Positions 1 through 8,643 of a stretch of DNA of 64,000 nucleotides are shown here, one piece after another. Position numbers and translations under genes: made by a program. This DNA is from Treponema pallidum subsp. pallidum str. Nichols. GTDB lineage: Bacteria; Spirochaetota; Spirochaetia; Treponematales; Treponemataceae. The first letter of the stretch is position 1, and every line of letters begins with the position of its first letter. The stretch covers positions 344,501-408,500 of the forward strand of contig NC_021490.2 of NCBI RefSeq assembly GCF_000410535.2, written 5' to 3'. The notes below the pieces were generated by a model. It made no database searches and had not been told where the DNA came from. It saw only the letters and a program-made list of their open reading frames with translations.

Positions 1-953
1 TCTCAGGGATTGAAGAGTTTTACACAAAATACGCGGACAGTGCGCAGAATTTTCAGATGAATCTTTTGCTGTCTGCGGGAAATAAAGTGGAGTTTCGTTG
101 GCCGCGCTCTGATTTTCCTATTTTGCGGACGCTGCTGCACGCGCAGGAACCGTTTGAGTTCATAGCCGATCCGGTTTCCGGGTCATTTTATGTTCGCGGG
201 TTTGCTCATCTTAAGGGGGGAGAGTTTTTTTGGATAAAACGAAACTTTTACCTCCGGGAGGGGACGATTCACTTTGCACGCGATACCCAAACGGCCGATC
301 CGCGTATTTCGTTTCGTGCGGAGCTGAAGGACAGGGACACGCAGGGGAGGCCGGTGAGCTTGATTTTGTCCGCTGAGGACCAGGTGTTTTCTAAGCTTGC
401 GCCAAAGCTCAGGTGTGATCCGCCGGTTTCTGAGCAAGAACTGGCGAAAATTTTAGGACAGGTGGTGCTGGGGGATTTGACAGAGGAGAATATTGAGCAG
501 AACGTGGCGAGTATCGCTTCAGATATTCTTACGCAGTGGGGGATTATGAAGCGGGTGGAGGATAAAATCCGCTCATTTTTGGATTTGGACGCGTTTTCGT
601 TCCGCACCTATGTTCTGCAGAACGCGATTTTTGGGAATTTGTTCAATAAGGACCGCAGCAAGCCGCTGACAGTGGGTAACTATTTTGACAATACCTCCCT
701 CTACGTAGGGCGTCGTCTTGGCCGGGCGGTGTACGCGGATGCGCTGCTTCACTTGTCTCAGTATGATCCGCTTGCGCCAAATAATTTGGGGATTAAAAAG
801 CCTGCGGCAGGGAGTTTGCTGTTCCGGCCGGAGCTGGGGCTAGAGTTTGCAACGCCCTTTTTTTCGTTGCGGTGGGCGTCGACGCCGACACGTCTTGATT
901 CACTGTTTGTCTCTGATACTTCAATGCGGGTGTCGTGGAGTTTTGCGTATTGA
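1..953 (+). CDS. tamB: TamB-like translocation/assembly module protein, C-terminal part
   Basis: The reading frame is open from the left edge (first full codon at 3), so only about 317 C-terminal residues are present. The part seen is rich in short amphipathic beta strands and ends in the DUF490/TamB C-terminal region, with a KLRCDPPVSEQELAKILG segment resembling the conserved stretch before the last strands of TamB. TamB proteins span the periplasm and work with BamA-family barrels in moving material to, or assembling, the outer membrane. bamA follows about 30 bp downstream on the same strand, which supports the call. No own start, promoter or signal can be judged here. Confidence 0.85.
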   Translation, partial: SGIEEFYTKYADSAQNFQMNLLLSAGNKVEFRWPRSDFPILRTLLHAQEPFEFIADPVSGSFYVRGFAHLKGGEFFWIKRNFYLREGTIHFARDTQTADPRISFRAELKDRDTQGRPVSLILSAEDQVFSKLAPKLRCDPPVSEQELAKILGQVVLGDLTEENIEQNVASIASDILTQWGIMKRVEDKIRSFLDLDAFSFRTYVLQNAIFGNLFNKDRSKPLTVGNYFDNTSLYVGRRLGRAVYADALLHLSQYDPLAPNNLGIKKPAAGSLLFRPELGLEFATPFFSLRWASTPTRLDSLFVSDTSMRVSWSFAY

Positions 954-982
954 GGCTCAAGGCAGCTCGTAAGGAGAAAGGA

Positions 983-3496
983 ATGCTCAAAAAAGCCAGT
1001 GCCTTCCTAATTGCAAGTTGTTGTGTGATGTCGCTGGCGTGGGCACAGGCAAACGACAATTGGTACGAGGGAAAGCCTATCTCTGCGATTAGTTTTGAGG
1101 GGCTCGAATATATTGCTCGCGGCCAGTTGGACACGATTTTTTCTCAATACAAGGGACAAAAGTGGACCTATGAGCTGTACCTGGAGATACTGCAAAAGGT
1201 CTATGACCTTGAGTACTTTTCTGAAGTTTCGCCTAAGGCGGTGCCCACCGATCCGGAGTATCAGTATGTGATGCTACAGTTCACGGTAAAGGAGCGTCCT
1301 TCGGTGAAGGGCATCAAGATGGTAGGGAACAGCCAAATCCGCAGTGGGGACCTTTTGTCTAAAATCCTCCTGAAAAAGGGAGACATTTACAATGAAGTAA
1401 AGATGAAGGTGGACCAAGAGTCGCTCAGGCGTCATTACCTGGACCAGGGCTATGCGGCGGTTAAGATATCCTGCGAGGCAAAAACTGAGGCGGGGGGCGT
1501 GGTGGTACAGTTTACCATCCAGGAAGGTAAGCAGACTGTTGTCTCGCGGATACAGTTTAAGGGAAATAAGGCGTTTACCGAGTCGGTGCTCAAGAAGGTG
1601 CTTTCCACGCAGGAGGCGCGTTTTTTGACCAGTGGGGTGTTCAAGGAGAATGCGCTGGAAGCGGATAAGGCGGCAGTCCACTCATACTATGCAGAGAGGG
1701 GATACATTGACGCGCGGGTAGAAGGCGTGGCAAAGACGGTTGATAAAAAAACTGACGCCAGTCGCAATCTGGTTACGCTTACGTACACTGTGGTGGAAGG
1801 TGAGCAGTACCGCTACGGCGGGGTTACCATTGTGGGTAACCAGATTTTTAGCACCGAGGAGCTGCAGGCAAAAATTAGGCTCAAGCGCGGGGCCATCATG
1901 AATATGGTGGCCTTTGAGCAGGGCTTTCAGGCGCTGGCGGATGCGTATTTTGAAAACGGATACACGTCAAATTACCTGAACAAAGAAGAACACCGGGACA
2001 CGGCGGAGAAAACGCTTTCGTTTAAGATCACGGTGGTGGAGCGCGAGCGCAGCCACGTCGAGCACATTATCATTAAGGGAACGAAGAATACAAAAGACGA
2101 GGTTATCCTGCGTGAAATGCTGCTGAAACCGGGGGATGTGTTCTCTAAGTCAAAGTTTACGGATAGCTTGCGCAATCTGTTCAACCTGCGCTATTTCTCG
2201 TCGCTGGTGCCGGATGTGCGGCCCGGCTCTGAGCAGGACCTGGTGGACATTATCCTGAATGTGGAGGAGCAGTCGACGGCAAACGTGCAGTTTGGGGTGA
2301 CGTTTTCTGGGGTGGGGGAGGCAGGCACGTTCCCGCTTTCGCTCTTTTGTCAGTGGGAAGAAAAGAATTTTTTGGGAAAAGGGAATGAAATTTCAGTAAA
2401 TGCAACCTTGGGGTCTGAGGCGCAGAGCCTGAAGCTCGGGTATGTGGAGCGCTGGTTTCTGGGCTCTCCGCTGACGGTGGGCTTTGACTTTGAACTTACG
2501 CACAAAAATCTCTTTGTGTACCGCGCGGGTTCATACGGCAACGGGCTGCCGCACCCGTACACGAGCAGGGAGCAGTGGGCTAGTTCCCCTGGGCTGGCAG
2601 AATCGTTTCGCCTCAAGTATTCGCGCTTTGAGTCCGCCATCGGCGCGCACACCGGGTACCAGTGGTATCCGCGCTATGCGGTCATTAGGGTGAACGGGGG
2701 GGTGGACTTTCGGGTTGTAAAGAATTTTTACGATAAGGATAACAATCAGCCCTTCGACCTGACCGTAAAAGAGCAGCTGAACTGGACCAGTATCAATTCG
2801 TTTTGGACGAGCGTTTCGTTTGACGGGCGTGACTTTGCGTACGACCCGTCCAGCGGCTGGTTTTTAGGACAGCGCTGTACGTTCAACGGGCTCGTTCCCT
2901 TTCTCGAAAAAGAGCATTCGTTTCGCTCCGACACCAAGGCCGAGTTCTACGTTACCCTGCTCAATTATCCGGTCTCTGCCGTGTGGAACTTAAAGTTTGT
3001 CTTGGCTTTCTACACCGGTGTGTCCGTTCAAACGTATTATGGACGGAGGAAAAGCGAAAACGGAAAGGGCAACGGGGTGCGGTCCGGCGCGCTGGTAATA
3101 GACGGCGTGCTGGTAGGGCGCGGGTGGAGCGAAGACGCAAAGAAAAACACCGGAGACCTGCTGCTCCACCACTGGATTGAGTTCCGCTGGCCGCTGGCGC
3201 ACGGCATTGTGTCCTTTGACTTTTTCTTTGATGCGGCAATGGTGTACAACATCGAAAGTCAGTCCCCAAACGGGTCATCGTCCGCCAGCAGCTCCAGCAG
3301 CAGCAGTAGTAGTAGCAGTAGAACCACCAGCTCTGAAGGACTGTACAAAATGAGCTACGGTCCGGGGCTGCGCTTTACATTGCCGCAATTTCCGTTAAAA
3401 TTGGCGTTCGCAAACACCTTCACGTCACCCGGCGGCATCCCAAAAACAAAGAAAAATTGGAATTTTGTGTTGTCGTTCACGGTAAATAATTTGTAG
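983..3496 (+). CDS. bamA: BamA (Omp85/Tp92) outer-membrane assembly protein
   Basis: This 837-residue protein has a signal peptide (MLKKASAFLIASCCV, cleavage near AQA), about five POTRA-type repeats over residues 30–430, and a C-terminal beta barrel from about 440 that ends in the aromatic strand NFVLSFTVNNL. BamA inserts beta-barrel proteins into the outer membrane. I chose the ATG at 983 because AAGGAG lies at 971–976 and the signal peptide starts there; an upstream in-frame ATG at 935 sits inside tamB. A serine run of more than ten residues (DNA 3274–3320, AGC/AGT/TCC codons) lies in the late barrel. The gene sits between tamB and a skp-like gene, as in other diderms. It matches the T. pallidum antigen Tp92/TP0326. 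Confidence 0.97.
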   Translation: MLKKASAFLIASCCVMSLAWAQANDNWYEGKPISAISFEGLEYIARGQLDTIFSQYKGQKWTYELYLEILQKVYDLEYFSEVSPKAVPTDPEYQYVMLQFTVKERPSVKGIKMVGNSQIRSGDLLSKILLKKGDIYNEVKMKVDQESLRRHYLDQGYAAVKISCEAKTEAGGVVVQFTIQEGKQTVVSRIQFKGNKAFTESVLKKVLSTQEARFLTSGVFKENALEADKAAVHSYYAERGYIDARVEGVAKTVDKKTDASRNLVTLTYTVVEGEQYRYGGVTIVGNQIFSTEELQAKIRLKRGAIMNMVAFEQGFQALADAYFENGYTSNYLNKEEHRDTAEKTLSFKITVVERERSHVEHIIIKGTKNTKDEVILREMLLKPGDVFSKSKFTDSLRNLFNLRYFSSLVPDVRPGSEQDLVDIILNVEEQSTANVQFGVTFSGVGEAGTFPLSLFCQWEEKNFLGKGNEISVNATLGSEAQSLKLGYVERWFLGSPLTVGFDFELTHKNLFVYRAGSYGNGLPHPYTSREQWASSPGLAESFRLKYSRFESAIGAHTGYQWYPRYAVIRVNGGVDFRVVKNFYDKDNNQPFDLTVKEQLNWTSINSFWTSVSFDGRDFAYDPSSGWFLGQRCTFNGLVPFLEKEHSFRSDTKAEFYVTLLNYPVSAVWNLKFVLAFYTGVSVQTYYGRRKSENGKGNGVRSGALVIDGVLVGRGWSEDAKKNTGDLLLHHWIEFRWPLAHGIVSFDFFFDAAMVYNIESQSPNGSSSASSSSSSSSSSSRTTSSEGLYKMSYGPGLRFTLPQFPLKLAFANTFTSPGGIPKTKKNWNFVLSFTVNNL
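3274..3320 (+). repeat. Serine-codon (AGC/AGT/TCC) tract inside bamA
   Basis: This is a near-pure run of serine codons broken by a single alanine. It contains consecutive AGC and AGT triplets that could slip in replication without breaking the frame. It lies in a loop between late barrel strands of BamA. Confidence 0.7.
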
Positions 3497-3552
3497 CGTT
3501 CCGTGCCCGTTTTGAAACGGTCCGGGGCTGCGTCCACCAGGCAAGGAGTGAT

Positions 3553-4071
3553 ATGAAAGCGACGCTTACCTTTGTCTTTATGCTCCTTACGTCGCTGCTG
3601 CAGGGTCAGTCGCAACACATCACGCGCTTTGCCGTCATAGATGCGGCCCGCATTTACTCAACCTTTTGGCGCGATTCGCGCGTCCTGCGCGATTATGAAT
3701 CTAAAAAAGCACGGCACCAGGGTGAAATTCAGAAAATGTCTGATGAGCTCGTAGAGCTCCGGCAAAAAAAAGTTGACGCGCAGATGCAGCAAAACATCGC
3801 GTCAGTCCAAAAGTACGAGGTGCTCATTGCGTCAAAAACCGCGCTCCTGTTGGAGTATTCTAAAACGTCCAACGACGAGCTCACCGCGCTGCGCAAAACG
3901 CTCATCGCAGATGACGCATTCTATGCAAAACTCTACGCCGCTATTAGGCGAATTGCAGAAAGTGAAGGCTACAGCATCGTCTTAGATCTGCAAAAAAACG
4001 CCGGAATACTCTGGTACAGCCACTCGGTCGATATTACCGAAGACGTCCTGCGGGAGCTGAGCAGCTCGTGA
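3553..4071 (+). CDS. skp: Skp/OmpH-like periplasmic chaperone
   Basis: The product has 172 residues with a cleavable signal (MKATLTFVFMLLTSLLQG). A short strand segment FAVIDAARIYSTF follows, then a long charged helical stretch (about residues 45–120) of the Skp tentacle type, and a return segment ending in ILWYSHSVDITEDVLREL. Skp-family chaperones hold unfolded outer-membrane proteins in the periplasm for delivery to BamA, which is encoded directly upstream. AAGGAG at 3542–3547 precedes the ATG. The length matches the family (about 160–180). The gene lies 56 bp after bamA and is probably in the same transcript. Confidence 0.88.
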   Translation: MKATLTFVFMLLTSLLQGQSQHITRFAVIDAARIYSTFWRDSRVLRDYESKKARHQGEIQKMSDELVELRQKKVDAQMQQNIASVQKYEVLIASKTALLLEYSKTSNDELTALRKTLIADDAFYAKLYAAIRRIAESEGYSIVLDLQKNAGILWYSHSVDITEDVLRELSSS

Positions 4072-4126
4072 TGCACCGTGAGCACCGCGTCTCCTGCCTC
4101 CTACGTGTTGGCCCAGGAGCGTCCAC

Positions 4127-6829
4127 GTGAGGTCCCTCGCGTCAGATACCCCTCTCATGCGTCAGTACCACGCCATTCGGGCACAGCATCCGGATGCGGT
4201 CCTGTTCTTTCGCTTGGGCGATTTCTACGAAATGTTCGATTCCGACGCGCTCCACGTGAGTACCCTCTTGGGGCTCACCCTTACAAAACGAAATGGAACA
4301 CCCATGTGCGGGGTGCCCGTCCATACCGCGCGCACGCACATAGCACGCCTGCTTAAGCACGGTAAAAAAGTTGCCTTGTGCGAGCAGGTTTCTCATCCTG
4401 TCCCCGGAGAACTCACACAGCGCAAGGTAATTGAGATTATCTCCCCCGGGACCGCAGTGGAAGATGACTTTCTCAGTCAGGGATTTTCCCAATACTTAGC
4501 CACCGTCTGTGCCTCAGACGCCACCGTCGCCTTTTCTTACCTAGAAGTCAGCACCGGCGCCTTCTTCATCACCAGCTTTCCCCGCGCCGAAGCAGCGGAC
4601 GCATTGCAAAAAGAGTTCGGACGTGTCCAGCCGTCTGAGGTTCTCCTGTCTGCTTCAGTGCTCCGTTCACTGCCTGAACTTGCCGCTATCCTCAGTCTCT
4701 ACCCCCGGCTCGTTCGTACCACCGGCGCAGATGCGCTTTTTAATCCCGAGCACACTAAAAACCGCCTGCACCATTGCTTTCGCACACGCAACTTGGATTG
4801 CCTCACCCTCCTGCCCCATTCGCCAGACCTCGCTGCCGCCGGGGCGCTGATTGCGTATTTGGAAGAAACCACGCGACACCCGCTCTCCCACGTCAGTGCC
4901 ATCACCCGCTACCATATCCATGACTTTGTAGAAATCGATGACGCTACGCGCAAAAATCTAGAGATACTTCAAAATCTCCACGACAGCACCCATGCGCATT
5001 CTCTTTTTGAAACACTCAACTATACACACACCGCCATGGGTACCAGGCTCCTGCGCTATTGGCTGCACCACCCCTTGCGCTCCCAGGAGGAAATTCAAAA
5101 ACGCCTCAGTGCAGTGGTCTTTTTTCATCACCGTCCCCACATCCTCAAGACACTGCGTGCAACACTCTCGTGTGTTCGGGATGTGGAGCGCCTAGTCGCC
5201 CGCGTGGCGTTAGAAAAGGCGCACGGACGTGACTTGCTCGCCTTAAAAGAAAGTCTCAGGGCAATCCTTACCTTCCGCAGCCTCGAGCGCGAAAGTCCCT
5301 TTCCCCCAGACCTTCTTCCCTCAGAAGGGGATACCCCGGTGCTGCAGGAACTGTATGGTCTTTTAGAACAGTCTATCAAAGAAGATTGCCCCGTAACGCT
5401 AAGCGATGGGAACCTTATCAAGCGTGGTTTTTCTGCGTCCTTAGATGAACTGCACCGCGTGCGTGACAATGCAAATGAAATTCTAAAACAATATTTGGCA
5501 GAGGAGCGTGAGCGCACGGGTATCGGTACATTAAAAATGAAGTACAATCGCATGCTCGGTCACTTTCTGGAGGTATCCAAAGGGCATCTTTCTGCTGTCC
5601 CTGCGCACTTTATTCGTCGCCGTTCACTGAGCAATGCCGATCGCTTTACCACCGAACAGTTGTCAGAATTGGAAGCAAAACTTGCCCGCGCCCGTGAGGG
5701 CCTCGTTTCCTTTGAACAAGAACTCTTTGCAGATATCCGCCGTACCGTATGTTCTCATACCCAGCTGCTGCGCACGAACGCTGCACGGGTGGCACAGCTG
5801 GATGTGCTCCAATCTTTTGCGCACGCTGCGCTCCAGCATGGCTGGAGTCAACCGGTCTTTATCAAAGACGGTGCACTTCGTATTACGGGGGGCAGACATC
5901 CGGTGGTGGAACTTCATCTCCCCTCCGGGGAGTTTGTACCCAATGATCTGACACTTTCTTCAAGTGAACATGCGGTGTTGCCGCGCTTTGCGCTCATCAC
6001 CGGACCGAATATGGCAGGAAAAAGTACTTTTTTGCGTCAGACTGCGCTCATTTGCCTGATTGCGCAGGTTGGCTCCTTTGTCCCTGCAGAAAAGGCAGAG
6101 CTCACCCCCGTCGATCGTATTTTTTGTCGGGTAGGAGCGGCCGATAACCTTGCGCGCGGGGAATCTACCTTCTTGGTAGAAATGAGTGAAACAGCACACA
6201 TCCTGCGTGCAGCAACCCGCGACAGCCTTGTTATCATGGACGAAGTAGGACGGGGAACGGCAACTGAAGACGGTTTATCCATAGCGCAGGCAGTCAGTGA
6301 ATATTTGTTGCATCATGTGCGTGCAAAAACGCTGTTTGCAACACATTACCATGAACTGTCCCGTCTTGCCCACCCGCAGTTAGAACACCTCAAGCTTGAT
6401 GTTCTAGAAACTGACAATACCATTGTATTTCTGAAAAAAGTGACGCCCGGTTCTTGCGGCAGTTCGTACGGCATTTACGTTGCGCGTCTGGCGGGGCTCC
6501 CTGAATCGGTACTGGCACGCGCGTGTGAGCTTTTGAAACAACTGCAGCAGCGGGCAGGATCTGCTCCACGTGCGTCTGCTGCGCACGAAGCAGATGCAGT
6601 GGCTCAAACAGAAGCAGTACACGCGCACAAGGCAGCGTCTAAACCGTGCGCGCAGCGTGTGTCGGCAGATCTATTTACTCAAGAAGAGTTAATAGGCGCA
6701 GAGATTGCATCGTTGAATCCAGACGCCATTACACCGCTTGAAGCGCTGACACTCATCGCGCGGTGGAAACGCAGCCTCCGCGGTTCTGCAACGCAGCAGA
6801 GCAGCGCCATGACAAAACGGAAGGGGTAA
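4127..6829 (+). CDS. mutS: DNA mismatch recognition ATPase MutS
   Basis: The 900-residue MutS has all landmarks: the mismatch-binding motif F33-Y34-E35 (GDFYEMF), core and clamp regions, Walker A GPNMAGKST at about 626, the Walker B/DEVGRGT segment, and a THYHEL helix. It binds base mismatches and small loops and starts mismatch repair. The GTG at 4127 has AGGAG at 4115–4119 and gives the normal short lead before the FYE motif; an ATG at 4157 would crop it. It is somewhat longer than E. coli MutS (853) because of an Ala/His-rich linker near residues 800–850, before the C-terminal tetramer region. It follows the skp-like gene by 55 bp. Confidence 0.97.
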   Translation: MRSLASDTPLMRQYHAIRAQHPDAVLFFRLGDFYEMFDSDALHVSTLLGLTLTKRNGTPMCGVPVHTARTHIARLLKHGKKVALCEQVSHPVPGELTQRKVIEIISPGTAVEDDFLSQGFSQYLATVCASDATVAFSYLEVSTGAFFITSFPRAEAADALQKEFGRVQPSEVLLSASVLRSLPELAAILSLYPRLVRTTGADALFNPEHTKNRLHHCFRTRNLDCLTLLPHSPDLAAAGALIAYLEETTRHPLSHVSAITRYHIHDFVEIDDATRKNLEILQNLHDSTHAHSLFETLNYTHTAMGTRLLRYWLHHPLRSQEEIQKRLSAVVFFHHRPHILKTLRATLSCVRDVERLVARVALEKAHGRDLLALKESLRAILTFRSLERESPFPPDLLPSEGDTPVLQELYGLLEQSIKEDCPVTLSDGNLIKRGFSASLDELHRVRDNANEILKQYLAEERERTGIGTLKMKYNRMLGHFLEVSKGHLSAVPAHFIRRRSLSNADRFTTEQLSELEAKLARAREGLVSFEQELFADIRRTVCSHTQLLRTNAARVAQLDVLQSFAHAALQHGWSQPVFIKDGALRITGGRHPVVELHLPSGEFVPNDLTLSSSEHAVLPRFALITGPNMAGKSTFLRQTALICLIAQVGSFVPAEKAELTPVDRIFCRVGAADNLARGESTFLVEMSETAHILRAATRDSLVIMDEVGRGTATEDGLSIAQAVSEYLLHHVRAKTLFATHYHELSRLAHPQLEHLKLDVLETDNTIVFLKKVTPGSCGSSYGIYVARLAGLPESVLARACELLKQLQQRAGSAPRASAAHEADAVAQTEAVHAHKAASKPCAQRVSADLFTQEELIGAEIASLNPDAITPLEALTLIARWKRSLRGSATQQSSAMTKRKG

Positions 6830-6946
6830 TGGTATGTTCCCCTGTTACGCACGACGGGTATCGGGCATGCGGCGCGCGGCGTTTTGTCCATTCTTTGCGC
6901 TAGAAACAGAGCGAACAATATTCTGCCTACCTGAGGAGAGAAAAAC

Positions 6947-8488
6947 GTGAATAATTCCGCACTCCGTGCGTACCTGAGTACGCGTGCTCCTGACCAGATA
7001 CATAGTGCTTTTGTTGCGTATTTGGCCAATCTTGATTTAGTTGCGCACCAGTTTCCGCAGATTGCTTCTGATATTGTGCAGGAGCTGATAGATCAGCGGT
7101 CGTATGTAAAGTTAATCGCAAGTGAGAATTACAGCTCTCTTGCGGTGCAAGCGGCGATGGCTAACTTGTTGACTGATAAATACGCAGAAGGGTTCCCCCA
7201 TCATCGCTACTATGGCGGGTGTCAGAATGTTGATTCTATTGAGTCTGCCGCCGCTGCAGAAGCATGCGCGCTCTTTGGTGCTGAGCACGCATATGTCCAG
7301 CCGCACTCCGGTGCAGATGCGAATCTTGTTGCATTCTGGGCTATCCTTTCGCGGCAAATTGAAATGCCAACCCTTTCTTCTCTTGGTGTCACCGCCGCTA
7401 CGCATCTGAGTGAGGAACAGTGGGAAGTACTGCGCCAGAAAATGGGTAATCAAAAACTTATGGGGTTAGATTATTTTTCAGGCGGTCACCTGACCCACGG
7501 GTACCGCCAAAATGTTTCAGGACGAATGTTTCGTGTGGTGTCCTACGCGGTGGACCGAGACACAGGACTGCTCGATTACGCTGCAATCGAGGCACAGGCA
7601 AAGCGGGAAAGACCACTTATTTTACTTGCCGGATACAGCGCGTATCCTCGTTCCATTAATTTCCGCATCTTTCGGGAAATTGCAGACAAAGTGGGCGCAG
7701 TACTCATGGCTGATATGGCTCACTTTGCTGGACTGGTTGCAGGCGGTGTTTTTACGGGAGACGAGGATCCAGTGCGCTGGTCTCATATCGTGACCAGTAC
7801 CACACACAAAACGTTGCGCGGGCCACGCGGTGCCTTTATTTTGTGTAAAAAAGAATTTGCAGAGGCGGTGGATAAGGGCTGTCCGCTTGTGCTCGGCGGC
7901 CCGCTGCCACATGTGATGGCAGCAAAGGCGGTTGCGTTTCGTGAAGCTCGAAATGCTGCTTTTAAAACCTATGCGCACGCAGTCCGTGATAATGCGCGTG
8001 CGCTGGCAGATGCCTGCATACAACAGGGGATGCAGCTGCAGACAGGGGGGACGGATAACCATCTGCTATTGCTTGACGTGCGTCCGTTTGGACTGACAGG
8101 TCGTCAGGCAGAGCGCGCGCTGATAGACTGCGGAGTGACGCTCAACCGTAACTCGCTCCCCTTTGACCCAAACGGCGCATGGCTCACCAGCGGACTGCGC
8201 ATCGGAACCCCCGCGGTAACGAGCCTTGGAATGGGGCCTGAGGAAATGAAAAGAATAGCGCGCCTGATCGCGCGCGTGCTCGGCGCTGCAACGCCTGTGC
8301 GGACAAAGACAGGTGCGCTAAGCAAATCGGCGGCCGAGGTGCCCGGCGAGGTTAGAAGCTCAGTCTGCTCGGAAGTGCGGGAGCTGCTCGCACGCTTCAC
8401 GTTGTACCCTGAACTCGACGAACCCTTCTTGCGCGCACACTTTACGCGTCGCCCTGCGGACAAAACACCTGCCGACGAAGGGACTTGA
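6947..8488 (+). CDS. glyA: Serine hydroxymethyltransferase
   Basis: GlyA interconverts serine and glycine while loading tetrahydrofolate with a one-carbon unit, using PLP. The PLP lysine is K288 in STTHKTLRGP, and the early substrate motif LIASENYSS is intact. The protein has 513 residues, nearly 100 more than E. coli GlyA. The excess lies in an N-terminal extension of about 40 residues, a central insertion (near residues 130–170, containing MPTLSSLGVTAATHLSEEQW), and a C-terminal extension. The GTG at 6947 is preceded by GAGGAG (6933–6938). The last five codons and stop lie inside the oppositely oriented tRNA-Leu gene. Confidence 0.96.
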   Translation: MNNSALRAYLSTRAPDQIHSAFVAYLANLDLVAHQFPQIASDIVQELIDQRSYVKLIASENYSSLAVQAAMANLLTDKYAEGFPHHRYYGGCQNVDSIESAAAAEACALFGAEHAYVQPHSGADANLVAFWAILSRQIEMPTLSSLGVTAATHLSEEQWEVLRQKMGNQKLMGLDYFSGGHLTHGYRQNVSGRMFRVVSYAVDRDTGLLDYAAIEAQAKRERPLILLAGYSAYPRSINFRIFREIADKVGAVLMADMAHFAGLVAGGVFTGDEDPVRWSHIVTSTTHKTLRGPRGAFILCKKEFAEAVDKGCPLVLGGPLPHVMAAKAVAFREARNAAFKTYAHAVRDNARALADACIQQGMQLQTGGTDNHLLLLDVRPFGLTGRQAERALIDCGVTLNRNSLPFDPNGAWLTSGLRIGTPAVTSLGMGPEEMKRIARLIARVLGAATPVRTKTGALSKSAAEVPGEVRSSVCSEVRELLARFTLYPELDEPFLRAHFTRRPADKTPADEGT

Positions 8489-8552
8489 ACCCTTACGGGG
8501 TTACCCCAACAGATTTTGAGTCTGTCGTGTCTGCCAGTTTCACCACGTCGGC
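8470..8552 (-). tRNA. tRNA-Leu(CAA)
   Basis: On the minus strand a complete class II tRNA folds: 7-bp acceptor GCCGACG/CGTCGGC, a D arm with GTGAAACTGGCAGACAC, anticodon stem ACAGA/TCTGT around loop CTCAAAA (anticodon CAA), a long variable arm GGGG-TAA-CCCC, T arm AAGGG-TTCAAGT-CCCTT and discriminator A at 8470. CCA is not encoded. The 3' end overlaps the last 19 bp of glyA on the opposite strand. Confidence 0.95.
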
Positions 8553-8643
8553 CCGCGCGCAGCCTATCACACGAGGAACAAAAGGTACAGCTGTTCATGT
8601 AGTCTTCTTGCGTGAGGCCCCGTGTCTCCCATTGAGGGAGCCG

